Program-made: the position numbers and the translations under genes
Part shown: piece after piece, positions 25,120 to 34,656 of the stretch
How positions within the stretch are numbered: position 1 is the first letter of the stretch
Layout of the letters: each line of letters begins with the position of its first letter
The notes under the pieces: model-generated
Database searches by the model: none
The model's input: only the letters and a program-made list of their open reading frames with translations
Told to the model about the DNA's origin: nothing
Assembly (NCBI GenBank): GCA_947466085.1
Contig: CANIEC010000035.1
Coordinates: forward strand, 1-34,656
Direction of reading: 5' to 3'
Origin: Rhodospirillales bacterium
Lineage (GTDB): Bacteria > Pseudomonadota > Alphaproteobacteria > Reyranellales > Reyranellaceae
DNA length: 34,656 nt

Positions 25120-25872
25120 CTATAACGCCGGCCGGACGACCCGCGCCAGTGTCAGGACATCGACCCTCGGGACGCCGGCGCGTTGCAGCGCGCGCGCGCA
25201 GGCCTCGACCGTTGCGCCGGTCGTCAGCACGTCGTCGACCAGAAGGACGGTCTTGCCGGCCACAAGCGGCCGCCATTTCGGGTGGACGTCGAAGGCCTCG
25301 CGCACGTTGCGCCGCCGTTCCTTCGCCTTGAGGCCGGCTTGCGACCCGGTCCAGCGCTGTCGCCGCAGCAGGTCGGGCGCCAGCTGCAGATCCCGGCCGC
25401 GCGCCGCCGTCTGCACGACGATACGCGCCAGAAGCTGCGCCTGATTGTACCGGCGCATGAACAGCCGCCGCCAATGAAGCGGCACCGGCGCCACGAGGTC
25501 GGCCGATGCGAGAAGATCGGCCCCCGCCCGCGCCATCCAGCCGCCGCAGGCCCGCGCGATGTCCGTGCGGTCCCCGTGCTTGAACGGCAGGACGAGCCGG
25601 CGGCTCTGATCGTCATAGACCAGGGCGGCACGGGCGCGTTGGTAGCGCGGACGACGGACGAGGCAGCCGGCGCAGAGCGCCTCAGGCCCCAGATCCTCCG
25701 CGAAAGGCGTGCCGCAGCAGGCGCAGTGCGGGGCGGAAATGAAGGGAAAGCCCTGCCAGCAGCTCGCGCACAGCGATCCCGGTGCGCTGACGATCTCGTT
25801 GCAGCCGAGACAGAGCGGGGGCAGCACGGCGTCGAGCACCGCCCGACCCAGCCCTGAAACGGCTCTGCTCAT
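25120..25872 (-). CDS. comF: ComF family phosphoribosyltransferase-like protein
   Basis: About 250 residues from ATG 25872 (MSRAVSGLGRAVLDAVLPP). An N-terminal double zinc ribbon has four Cys pairs (CLGC, CASC, CACC and CAGC). It is followed by a type I phosphoribosyltransferase fold with the PRPP-binding loop VLLVDDVLTTGATVEAC near the C-terminus. ComF supports natural DNA uptake in some bacteria; in alphaproteobacteria its role is mostly untested. Alternative starts lie at 25887 (ATG) and 25908 (TTG); neither has a better ribosome-binding site. It is divergent from the methyltransferase gene. Confidence 0.92.
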   Translation of the reverse strand: MSRAVSGLGRAVLDAVLPPLCLGCNEIVSAPGSLCASCWQGFPFISAPHCACCGTPFAEDLGPEALCAGCLVRRPRYQRARAALVYDDQSRRLVLPFKHGDRTDIARACGGWMARAGADLLASADLVAPVPLHWRRLFMRRYNQAQLLARIVVQTAARGRDLQLAPDLLRRQRWTGSQAGLKAKERRRNVREAFDVHPKWRPLVAGKTVLLVDDVLTTGATVEACARALQRAGVPRVDVLTLARVVRPAL

Positions 25873-25968
25873 GCCCCCCGGCGACATGCGATGGATTGGG
25901 GCGGGCAAATGCGCCCACAGGATGGCGTTCCCCTACCCGCCGCCCTGCTTTTTCCCTACATAGCCACT

Positions 25969-26883
25969 GTGACGAGTCCCGATCCCCTGCTGGTGTTCGA
26001 CCGCGCCACCCTGCGCCAGCGCCGCGAGCGCGCGGCCCGCGATTGGGAGCGTCACGATTTTCTGAAGCGCGAGATCGCCGAACGGCTGGTCGACCGGCTG
26101 GACGACGTGCGCCGCACCTTTCCCCTCGGCCTCGATCTCGGCAGCCATGGCGACGAGGTGGCGAACGCATTGGGCGGGCGCCCGGTCGTCGGGCAGCTGG
26201 TGCGCGCCGATCTCGGCCGTGGCTTCGCAGCGCGCGCCCGCGGACCGGCCGTCGTCGCCGACGAGGAGTTCCTGCCCTTCGAGGCCGGGCGCTTCGACCT
26301 GGTCCTGAGCGCCATGGACCTCCACTGGGTCAACGACCTGCCCGGCACCTTGATCCAGATCGCGCGCATCCTGAAGCCCGATGGCCTGTTCCTCGGCGCC
26401 CTGCTGGGCGGCGCCACCCTGTGGCAGCTTCGCCAGGCCCTCGCCGCCGCGGAAAGCGAGATCGACGGCGGATTGAGCCCGCGCGTCTCGCCCTTCGCCG
26501 ACCTGCGCGATGCCGCGGGCCTGCTGCAGCGGGCAGGCTTTGCCCTGCCGGTGGCCGACAGCGAGACGATCGAGGTCGAGTATGAGAGCGCGTTGGCGCT
26601 GATGCGCGACCTCCGCGCCATGGGCGAGAGCAACCTCGTGGTCGGCCGGCGCCGCGGCATGGCCGGGCGCGCCGTGCTGCTGCGCGCCGCCGAACTCTAC
26701 GCCGAACGGTTCGCCCGGCCGGGTGGCCGGGTGACCGCGAGCTTCGAGGTCCTGTTCCTGCACGGCTGGTCGCCACACGCCTCGCAGCCCAAGGCGCTCA
26801 AACCTGGCAGCGCGGCACAACGGCTGGCCGACGCGCTGGGGACTTCGGAACTGAGTGCCGGCGAAAAAGTGGAACGGAGCTAG
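25969..26883 (+). CDS. NDUFAF5-like methyltransferase-domain protein
   Basis: A 304-residue protein from GTG 25969 (MTSPDPLLVFDRATLRQRRERAA); the frame is open further upstream but overlaps the comF start region. It contains a Rossmann methyltransferase-type domain (LDLGSHGDEVA, LVLSAMDLHWVNDLPG) and a C-terminal part (FEVLFLHGWSPHASQPKALKPG) typical of the family of mitochondrial complex I assembly factor NDUFAF5. The glycine motif (GSHG) is degenerate compared with E/DxGxGxG. Mitochondrial NDUFAF5 hydroxylates an arginine of complex I rather than methylating. A complex I role here is inferred from homology. Confidence 0.87.
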   Translation: MTSPDPLLVFDRATLRQRRERAARDWERHDFLKREIAERLVDRLDDVRRTFPLGLDLGSHGDEVANALGGRPVVGQLVRADLGRGFAARARGPAVVADEEFLPFEAGRFDLVLSAMDLHWVNDLPGTLIQIARILKPDGLFLGALLGGATLWQLRQALAAAESEIDGGLSPRVSPFADLRDAAGLLQRAGFALPVADSETIEVEYESALALMRDLRAMGESNLVVGRRRGMAGRAVLLRAAELYAERFARPGGRVTASFEVLFLHGWSPHASQPKALKPGSAAQRLADALGTSELSAGEKVERS

Positions 26884-26886
26884 ACA

Positions 26887-27705
26887 GTGCCTGCGGTGAA
26901 ACTCTCGTTTGGCGGCCTGGTGGCCCAAAGCTTCGGCTTCGTCGTCGCCAATTTCAGCCTGTTCTTCCATCTCGTGACCATTCCGTGGATCGCCTCGCTC
27001 GCCATCCGGCTGCTGGGATCGACGATGAGCCGCGACTCGCTGATGCCGATGCTGATCGAGAAGGCCGCCGACATGATCCCGACGGTCATGTTCATGGTGG
27101 CCTGGCAGCGCGTCGTGCTGCTCGGGCCCAACCGTGTCGGGCGGTTGCCCGGGCTCGGCTGGTCGCCGCGTGAAACCGCCTTCCTGGTCGACCTGATCAA
27201 GATCGGCGGCTTCACCTTCGTGCTGCTCGCGGCCTTCGTGCTGGCCCTGGGCTCGATCGACCCGGAAATGCTGGCCGCCGGCGCCGCCGTCGACCCCGAG
27301 GTCGCACGCCGGCAGGCGCTGGCGGCCCCCATCGGTGCGGGGTTCACCGTATCGATCATCCTGGCGCTGCGCGTCAGCTACGGGCTCGCCGCGACCTCGG
27401 TCGACGAGCCCTTCTCGCCGCGGCTCTCATGGGCCCATAGCCGCGGCAACGCCTGGACGATCATCGGCGTGCTGTTCCTGATCTTCTTCTCGAGCGCGCT
27501 CGCCACCACCCTGGCGACCCTGGTCGTGCTCGGCCTGGTGCGCGGCGTGCTGGGTGCCGGCGAATCGGCGGCCGTGATCACCTGGACCGCGGCCATCCTG
27601 GTCTCCTACGCCGGCACCGCGGTGGCCGCGACCGCGCAGGCGCTGATCTTCCGCAACCTGCTGGGCTGGCGCGAGGGTACGCCCCTTCGGCCGGTGTCGA
27701 CCTAA
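26887..27705 (+). CDS. Multi-pass membrane protein of unknown function
   Basis: A 272-residue protein (GTG start at 26887) with about six hydrophobic segments: near 14-44, 62-75, 103-123, 148-168, 189-221 and 229-256. I recognise no catalytic motif. The pattern, with an amphipathic LSFGGLVAQSFGFVVANF start, resembles generic DUF-type membrane proteins found downstream of methyltransferases. It starts 3 bases after the NDUFAF5-like gene and is probably cotranscribed with it. Its stop overlaps the convergent mutT gene by 4 bases. A GTG at 26896 is an alternative start. Confidence 0.75.
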   Translation: MPAVKLSFGGLVAQSFGFVVANFSLFFHLVTIPWIASLAIRLLGSTMSRDSLMPMLIEKAADMIPTVMFMVAWQRVVLLGPNRVGRLPGLGWSPRETAFLVDLIKIGGFTFVLLAAFVLALGSIDPEMLAAGAAVDPEVARRQALAAPIGAGFTVSIILALRVSYGLAATSVDEPFSPRLSWAHSRGNAWTIIGVLFLIFFSSALATTLATLVVLGLVRGVLGAGESAAVITWTAAILVSYAGTAVAATAQALIFRNLLGWREGTPLRPVST

Positions 27706-28151
27706 AGCAGGTCCCGCAGCAGGCCGACCAGCGGCAGGTCGGCGGGCGGCATCGGGTATCTCGTGAGTTCCATGGGGGCGACCCATTTCAGGGCCTGACC
27801 CTCGCGCGCCTGCGGCGTGCCGTTCCACTTGCGGCAGGCGAAGACCGGCATCAGCAGGTGGAACTTCTCGTAGCCGTGGCTGGCGAAGGCAATCGGCGCC
27901 AGGCAGCTGGTCGCCGTCTCGATGCCCAGCTCCTCATGCAGCTCGCGGACCAGTGCCTGCTCCGGCGTCTCGCCGGGCTCGACCTTGCCGCCGGGAAATT
28001 CCCAGAGGCCGGCCATCGACTTGCCGGCCGGGCGCTGGGCGATGAGGACGCGGCTGTCGACATCGACCAGGGCGACGGCCGCCACCAGCACGAGCGGCCG
28101 CTCGCCGAGCGGCGGCGGTCCGCCCGGACACTCGTCGTCGAAGCCGCCCAT
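27702..28151 (-). CDS. mutT: 8-oxo-dGTP diphosphatase-type NUDIX hydrolase (MutT)
   Basis: A 149-residue protein with a perfect Nudix box from Gly55 to Ile77 (GKVEPGE, then RELHEELGI). The GLWEFPGGK lead-in and C-terminal LKWVAPMEL resemble the MutT subfamily, which removes oxidised dGTP from the nucleotide pool. The ATG shares one base with the argJ TGA (TGATG), so translation is coupled. At its 3' end it overlaps the convergent membrane-protein gene by 4 bases. Confidence 0.92.
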   Translation of the reverse strand: MGGFDDECPGGPPPLGERPLVLVAAVALVDVDSRVLIAQRPAGKSMAGLWEFPGGKVEPGETPEQALVRELHEELGIETATSCLAPIAFASHGYEKFHLLMPVFACRKWNGTPQAREGQALKWVAPMELTRYPMPPADLPLVGLLRDLL

Positions 28152-29389
28152 CAGGAGCGATAGCTGCCGTTGATGTCGATGTAGCCGTGCGTGAGATCGC
28201 AGGTCCAGACGGTGGCACGACCGCGGCCGATGCCGAGGTCGATGTCGATCACCACGTCGGAGCCCTTGATGTGCTGGGCAACGGGCGCCTCGTCGTAGTT
28301 CGGCACGACCTGGCCCTGGTCGGTGATGCGCACGCCGCCGATCGAGATGCGAAGCTTGTCACGGTCCGCCCGCTCGCCCGACTTGCCGACCGCCATGACG
28401 ATGCGGCCCCAGTTGGCGTCCTCGCCGGCGATCGCGGTCTTGACCAGCGGCGAATTGGCGACCGCCAGGCCGATCTTGCGTGCGGCGCCGTTCGACGAGG
28501 CGCCGCCCACGTTGATGGTCACGAACTTGGTGGCGCCCTCGCCGTCACGCGCGAGAAGCTGCGCCAGCTCGATCATCACCTCGTCGAGGGCGCGCTTGAA
28601 GTCGACCAGAACGGGGTCGTCGGCCTCCTCGATCGGGGCGTGGCGCGCCGCCCCGGTGGCGACCATCAGGAAGGTGTCGCTGGTCGAGGTGTCGCCGTCG
28701 ACGGTGACGCAGTTGAGGGATTTGTCGGCCGCGTCGGAGAGCAGCTTCTGCAGGACCGGGCCGGGGATCTTGGCGTCGGTGAAGGCGAAGCCCAGCATGG
28801 TGGCCATGTCCGGCGCGATCATGCCCGAGCCCTTGAGGAAGGCATTCACCGTCACCGTGCGCTCGCCGATCTTGGCCTGACGCGTGGCGAGCTTGGGGAA
28901 GGTGTCGGTGGTCATGATGGCGGCGGCGGCGGCCGACCACGCGTCCTCCTTGCCCGACTTGATGAGGGCCGGCACGACGGCGGCGATCTTCTCCCACTCG
29001 AGCGGCTGGCCGATCACGCCGGTCGAGGCCATGAAGACCTCGTTGCGCGGGCAGCCCAGCGCCTGGGCGATGGCCCGGGTGGTCTCTTCGACGGCCTTGT
29101 CGCCGAGCTTGCCGGTGAAGGCATTGGCGTTGCCGGCATTGACCACGATCGCGCGGACCTTGCCGCGGGCCAGGTTCTTGCGACACCAGTCGACCGGCGC
29201 CGAGCAGGTCTTGGATTTGGTCAGGACGCCCGCGATGGTTGCCCCGGCCGGCACCACCGCCAGCAGGACGTCGTCGCGGTCCGTGTAGCGCACGCCGGAA
29301 CGCGCGACACCGAGCTTTACGCCTGCGATGCGGGGCAGCGTCGGCGTCGTCTTGGGCGCGAGCGGCGATATGGCGTGCTTAGCGGACAT
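28151..29389 (-). CDS. argJ: Glutamate N-acetyltransferase / ornithine acetyltransferase
   Basis: A 412-residue ArgJ precursor. The self-cleavage site is Ala196-Thr197 in DMATMLGF; Thr197 becomes the N-terminal nucleophile of the beta chain. Other signatures are STGVIGQPL and VDGDTSTSDTF, and the VVNAGNANAFTG stretch near residue 83. It transfers the acetyl group from N-acetylornithine to glutamate, closing the cyclic arginine pathway that also uses ArgC. GGGGAG precedes the ATG by 4 bases. No arginine leader frame is visible upstream, unlike argC. Confidence 0.97.
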   Translation of the reverse strand: MSAKHAISPLAPKTTPTLPRIAGVKLGVARSGVRYTDRDDVLLAVVPAGATIAGVLTKSKTCSAPVDWCRKNLARGKVRAIVVNAGNANAFTGKLGDKAVEETTRAIAQALGCPRNEVFMASTGVIGQPLEWEKIAAVVPALIKSGKEDAWSAAAAAIMTTDTFPKLATRQAKIGERTVTVNAFLKGSGMIAPDMATMLGFAFTDAKIPGPVLQKLLSDAADKSLNCVTVDGDTSTSDTFLMVATGAARHAPIEEADDPVLVDFKRALDEVMIELAQLLARDGEGATKFVTINVGGASSNGAARKIGLAVANSPLVKTAIAGEDANWGRIVMAVGKSGERADRDKLRISIGGVRITDQGQVVPNYDEAPVAQHIKGSDVVIDIDLGIGRGRATVWTCDLTHGYIDINGSYRS

Positions 29390-29406
29390 GTGTCTCCCCT
29401 CGGGCG

Positions 29407-29425
29407 CGGCCGCGGAAAGCGGCCG
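29407..29425 (-). repeat. Hairpin just upstream of the argJ ribosome-binding site
   Basis: A 7-bp stem, CGGCCGC (29407-29413) and GCGGCCG (29419-29425), has a 5-base loop. It ends 7 bases before the GGGGAG site of argJ on the minus strand. It may affect translation; there is no direct evidence. Confidence 0.35.
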
Positions 29426-29455
29426 GCCAGCGGCGGAGACTACACCAGAAACACC

Positions 29456-29473
29456 CTAAAACGTGAGTTTTAG
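29456..29473. repeat. Palindrome between the PPIase and argJ genes
   Basis: A perfect 7-bp inverted repeat, CTAAAAC (29456-29462) and GTTTTAG (29467-29473), with a 4-base spacer. It lies 13 bases after the PPIase stop and 66 bases before argJ. Its A/T-rich stem makes it a poor terminator; an operator or part of a promoter region is as likely. Confidence 0.35.
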
Positions 29474-29486
29474 TTGAGGCCTGGGT

Positions 29487-30482
29487 CTACTTCGGCGGCG
29501 CAGCCGGGGTCGCGGGCTTTGCCGGCGTCGCGGCGGGGGCCGCCGGCGCAGCCGGGGCCGCCTCCACCTTGGTGCCGTCCATGTTGAACTTTTCGATCTT
29601 CGATCCGGCGCGGATCTTGTCGAGCTGGGCCGTCACGGCCTCACGCGCCAGTTCCTCGCGGATCTGTTCGGAAAGCTCCTCCAGCGCCGGAGGGGGCGCC
29701 GTGCGGCGGTCGTCGATCTTGATGATGTGGTAGCCGAACTGGGTCTTGGTCGGCGTCTCAGAGGTCTGGCCCTTCTTCAGCTCGAAGGCGGCGTCGGCGA
29801 ATTCCTTCACCATGTCGGACTTCTTGAACCAGCCGAGATCGCCGCCCTCGGCACCCGATGCCTTGTCGGTCGACTTCTCCTTGGCGATCTTGTCGAAGGC
29901 CGTGCCCTTCTTCAGATCAGCGATGATGGCCTTCGCCTCGTCCTCGGTGGCGACCAGGATGTGGCGCGCATGCACCTCTTCCTCCGGCGGCATCGACTTC
30001 AGGCGCTCCTGATATTTCTGCTGGATCTTCTCCAGGGTGACGAGGCGGGAAATCTCACGCTGGATCCAGAAGTCCTGCAGGACCTGCTCCTCGACGAAGG
30101 CCATGCGCTTCTTGAAGGCCGCATCCTCGTTGGTCTTGGTCTTCTTGCCTTCCTGAACGACCAGCTTGCTGTCGATGATGCGCTCGAGCAGCGCCGGGAA
30201 CACCGCCTGCAGCGGCATCGAGCGGTACTGCTGCGGCAGCGACTGCTGGGCGATCTCGAGTTCGGACAGGCGAACCTGCTGGCCGTTCACGATGGCGACG
30301 ACCGGGTCCTTGATCGCGGCCGGCGCGGCGGCGGCCGGCGGCTTGGCGGCAGGGGCCGCGGGAGCGGCCGGGGGCTTGGCGGGCTGGCCGGCCGGCGGGG
30401 TCTGGGCCAGGGCAGGACCCGCGATGAGGGCGACCGCGCCACTCAGGAGGGCGAGGCGCAGGGAACGCAGGTCAAGACTCAT
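29487..30482 (-). CDS. Periplasmic parvulin-type peptidyl-prolyl isomerase (PpiC/SurA-like)
   Basis: A 331-residue protein from ATG 30482; GGAG lies 6 bases upstream. A Sec signal peptide (1-26, ending PALA) is followed by a Pro/Ala-rich linker (27-55). A SurA-type N-terminal chaperone region (60-150) comes next, and then a PpiC rotamase domain (about 155-265) with ARHILV, GGDLGWF and TQFGYHIIKIDD. The C-terminal tail is again Pro/Ala/Lys-rich. It catalyses proline isomerisation and holds outer-membrane proteins in the periplasm. It is divergent from secA, fitting a secretion context. Confidence 0.93.
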   Translation of the reverse strand: MSLDLRSLRLALLSGAVALIAGPALAQTPPAGQPAKPPAAPAAPAAKPPAAAAPAAIKDPVVAIVNGQQVRLSELEIAQQSLPQQYRSMPLQAVFPALLERIIDSKLVVQEGKKTKTNEDAAFKKRMAFVEEQVLQDFWIQREISRLVTLEKIQQKYQERLKSMPPEEEVHARHILVATEDEAKAIIADLKKGTAFDKIAKEKSTDKASGAEGGDLGWFKKSDMVKEFADAAFELKKGQTSETPTKTQFGYHIIKIDDRRTAPPPALEELSEQIREELAREAVTAQLDKIRAGSKIEKFNMDGTKVEAAPAAPAAPAATPAKPATPAAPPK

Positions 30483-30680
30483 GGCGGACTCCAGCAGATT
30501 CATTCGTTGCGAAAGGCGCAAACCGTTTACACAGGCCCCGTTGGACCAAGCAAGCGCCGCCTCCCCGGCGAAGTGCCTGATGGCCTTCAATTGCGGCACT
30601 TTTTCGTGAGTACCGCGTCCATGTCGGGGCGATGACGTTTGGGTGTCTGCCTTTCGGCACGCCTGCGATGGTCCGCTGCG

Positions 30681-30709
30681 TTGACACTCTACCGGCCGCT
30701 CTCTATCTC
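30681..30709 (+). promoter_or_regulatory. Predicted sigma-70 promoter of secA
   Basis: A perfect TTGACA (30681-30686), a 17-base spacer, then TATCTC (30704-30709). It lies in the 284-base gap between the divergent PPIase and secA genes. Transcription would start near 30716, giving a leader of about 50 bases that begins with a hairpin. Confidence 0.65.
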
Positions 30710-30718
30710 TCATGGTAA

Positions 30719-30740
30719 GGGCGGGCCGCTGAGCCCGCCT
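30719..30740 (+). promoter_or_regulatory. Hairpin at the 5' end of the secA leader
   Basis: A 7-bp stem, GGCGGGC (30720-30726) and GCCCGCC (30733-30739), plus a closing G-T pair, with a 6-base loop. It falls directly after the predicted transcription start and 21 bases before the GAGG ribosome-binding site. A 5'-end hairpin often protects an mRNA from decay; a regulatory role in SecA autoregulation is possible but unshown. Confidence 0.5.
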
Positions 30741-30766
30741 AAGTCATTAGAATATCGAGGTTTTCC

Positions 30767-33532
<2,766 letters not shown>

Positions 33533-33538
33533 AACGAG

Positions 33539-33572
33539 CACGGGCAAGACTCGAATTGCATGACTGCCCGTG
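33539..33572 (+). repeat. Inverted repeat enclosing the cupin start codon
   Basis: CACGGGCA (33539-33546) and TGCCCGTG (33565-33572) form an 8-bp stem whose 18-base loop holds the ATG at 33560. It lies just after the secA stop. It may act as a weak terminator for secA or modulate cupin translation. No T-tract follows. Confidence 0.4.
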
Positions 33573-33904
33573 ACACGCGAGGGAATGTCTTCGCGCCGCT
33601 GACACAGGCGGTCGATCGCGAGCTTGTCGAGACACTGGTTGACGACCCGGCCGTGCGCATCGAACGCATCGTCTCAACGGGCCAAGTCACACCCGAGGGC
33701 TACTGGTACGACCAGACCGAGCATGAGTTCGTGCTGCTGCTATGCGGCGCGGCGGTGCTGCACTTCGAGGCCGATGATAGGCGCATCACACTCGCCGCGG
33801 GCGACTGGGTGGAGATACCGGCGCATGTCCGCCACCGCGTCGACTGGACCGATCCCGACGCACCGACAGTCTGGCTCGCCGTCCACCGCCGTCGAGTCAG
33901 CTGA
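33560..33904 (+). CDS. Small single-domain cupin protein
   Basis: A 114-residue protein forming one cupin barrel. Motif 1 resembles YDQTEHEFVLLLCGAAVLHFE (Glu and His candidate metal ligands) and motif 2 is LAAGDWVEIPAHVRHRVDWT (His ligand region). The substrate is unknown; small cupins of this type include phosphomannose-isomerase-like and uncharacterised proteins. It starts 27 bases after secA, so it may share its transcript. No ribosome-binding site is obvious, and the ATG lies in a hairpin loop. Confidence 0.85.
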   Translation: MTARDTRGNVFAPLTQAVDRELVETLVDDPAVRIERIVSTGQVTPEGYWYDQTEHEFVLLLCGAAVLHFEADDRRITLAAGDWVEIPAHVRHRVDWTDPDAPTVWLAVHRRRVS

Positions 33905-33994
33905 ACTCCATTCGAAAAGAGCCCGGTCTGATGGGGAGTTCGTTCGGCGCGCCGCGCGGACCGGCAATGGGACGCGCAGCGAGGACTTCTCAGC

Positions 33995-34267
33995 CTACTT
34001 CAGAAGCTTGAGGCATTCCCCGGCCGCTTCGGCGGCCGTGCGCGCTGCGTCGCGGGACAGCGTGCCGTTCATCACCAGCGGACGGGCCTGCGCGGTCAGC
34101 GCGTCCTTGATGTCGCTCTTCGGCGTGATCGTCGGAGCGGTCTTGTTGTAGAGCATCTGTCCGTTCGGCGAGAGGTTGGCCGCACAGGCGTTCCCCGCAG
34201 CCTGGTCCGCCTGGGCCGCGACGGGAAGAACGACAAGCAGCGCGGCCGTGAAGATCCAGCTTTTCAT
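33995..34267 (-). CDS. Small secreted protein of unknown function
   Basis: A 90-residue protein from ATG 34267, with GGAAGGG 8 bases before it. A clear Sec signal peptide (MKSWIFTAALLVVLPVAAQA) would be cleaved after about residue 20. The mature part has about 70 residues and two cysteines (CAANLSPNGQMLY near the start and ECLKLLK at the end), likely joined by a disulfide in the periplasm. Similar small proteins of unknown function occur in related genomes; I recognise no domain name. Confidence 0.8.
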   Translation of the reverse strand: MKSWIFTAALLVVLPVAAQADQAAGNACAANLSPNGQMLYNKTAPTITPKSDIKDALTAQARPLVMNGTLSRDAARTAAEAAGECLKLLK

Positions 34268-34303
34268 TGTACGCAACCCTTCCAAGAAGACCGGCCAAGG
34301 ATA

Positions 34304-34325
34304 GCGGCGCGGGAAGTTGCGCCGC
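34304..34325 (-). repeat. Hairpin downstream of the partial gene at the window end
   Basis: A perfect 7-bp stem, GCGGCGC (34304-34310) and GCGCCGC (34319-34325), has an 8-base loop. On the minus strand it is followed by TATCCTTGG. It lies 53 bases after the stop of the partial gene and before the start of the small secreted protein gene. It may be a weak terminator. Confidence 0.35.
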
Positions 34326-34378
34326 AACCGATCTGTGCGACCGCGACCGCGCATATCGTCTCAGACGTATCGGACATG

Positions 34379-34656
34379 TCAGACACCCGCTTGCGTTGCG
34401 AGCCAGGCGCGAGCCTTCTTCTCCGTCTTGAACAAGGCCGCCGGTCGCTTCGACGGCGAAATGTTGACGAAGCGCTTGAACGCCAGGACGACCGACTCGT
34501 CTCGTCCGATGACGGCCAGCGGACCGCTCGGGAAGTTGGACGTGTAGGCGCTCAACCGCGCGCCCATCGCCATCACGTCGGCGTCGTCGTAGACCGGCTT
34601 GAGACCGGTCGCATCGAACAGCTTCGAATAGGCGAGTGCATTGGCCACGACGAGGG
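34379..34656 (-). CDS. Partial gene, SpoIIAA-like/STAS-type small protein (C-terminal part)
   Basis: The frame runs from beyond the window edge to the TGA at 34379; at least 91 residues are visible. The words YSKLFDATGLKPVYDDADVM, GPLAVIGRDESVVLAFKRFV and KKARAWLATQAG resemble small bacterial STAS/SpoIIAA-like (SEC14-type) proteins. There, a KLFD-type segment follows the first strand and an A.(V/I)...ESV-type strand comes later. A GTG at 34648 could be a start, but the sequence before it (LVV) reads as a continuing strand, so the N-terminus is probably outside the window. Function is unknown. Confidence 0.7.
   Translation of the reverse strand, partial: LVVANALAYSKLFDATGLKPVYDDADVMAMGARLSAYTSNFPSGPLAVIGRDESVVLAFKRFVNISPSKRPAALFKTEKKARAWLATQAGV

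Overview
The window is a GC-rich, densely coded chromosomal segment that reads as an alphaproteobacterium. The gene set (RodZ-like protein, ispG, hisS, prfA, prmC and a DUF4167 protein; ptsP, lysC and ubiG; comF, grxC and a nitrilase; mutT, argJ and secA) is the core-genome arrangement of that class. A Rhodospirillales or Reyranella-like relative is my guess and is not proven by anything here. I see no rRNA, tRNA, CRISPR array, phage gene or transposase.

Layout. 1-486 holds no convincing gene but has a run of small hairpins. 487-2064 is an M23 cell-wall peptidase. 2068-4126 (minus) is a subtilisin-like protease preceded by a small gene whose product resembles the protease's own N-terminal pro-region. 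4132-6738 (minus) is clpB with a possible heat-shock promoter. A DUF4337 membrane protein follows, converging on a long minus-strand block: DUF4167 protein, prmC, prfA, hisS, ispG, RodZ-like protein, ptsP and lysC. ubiG is divergent from lysC. From 18.7 to 23.9 kb lie a DUF1178 protein, an EamA exporter overlapping a methyltransferase, an amidohydrolase of the D-aminoacylase family, and argC. Two inverted-repeat elements sit in the gaps of this part. Then come nitrilase, grxC and comF (minus), an NDUFAF5-like methyltransferase and a membrane protein (plus), mutT, argJ and a SurA/PpiC-type foldase (minus), secA and a cupin (plus), and two small minus-strand genes, the last running off the window.

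The most notable regulatory structure is upstream of argC (22682-22901). A consensus -35 box sits just before a 31-codon reading frame with nine arginine codons, four of them consecutive. A hairpin covers those codons, and a strong intrinsic terminator follows 29 bases before the argC start. This is the architecture of a ribosome-mediated attenuator, here apparently sensing arginine, with a leader peptide that may start at or almost at the transcript's 5' end. The second notable unit is the subtilase with its free-standing pro-domain-like partner. Neither protein shows a secretion signal, and the protease's terminator lies inside the 3' end of the convergent M23 gene.

Functionally the window joins translation (prfA, prmC, hisS), isoprenoid (ispG), ubiquinone (ubiG), aspartate-family (lysC) and arginine (argC, argJ) biosynthesis, protein export and folding (secA, PPIase, clpB), and envelope maintenance (M23 peptidase, RodZ-like protein).
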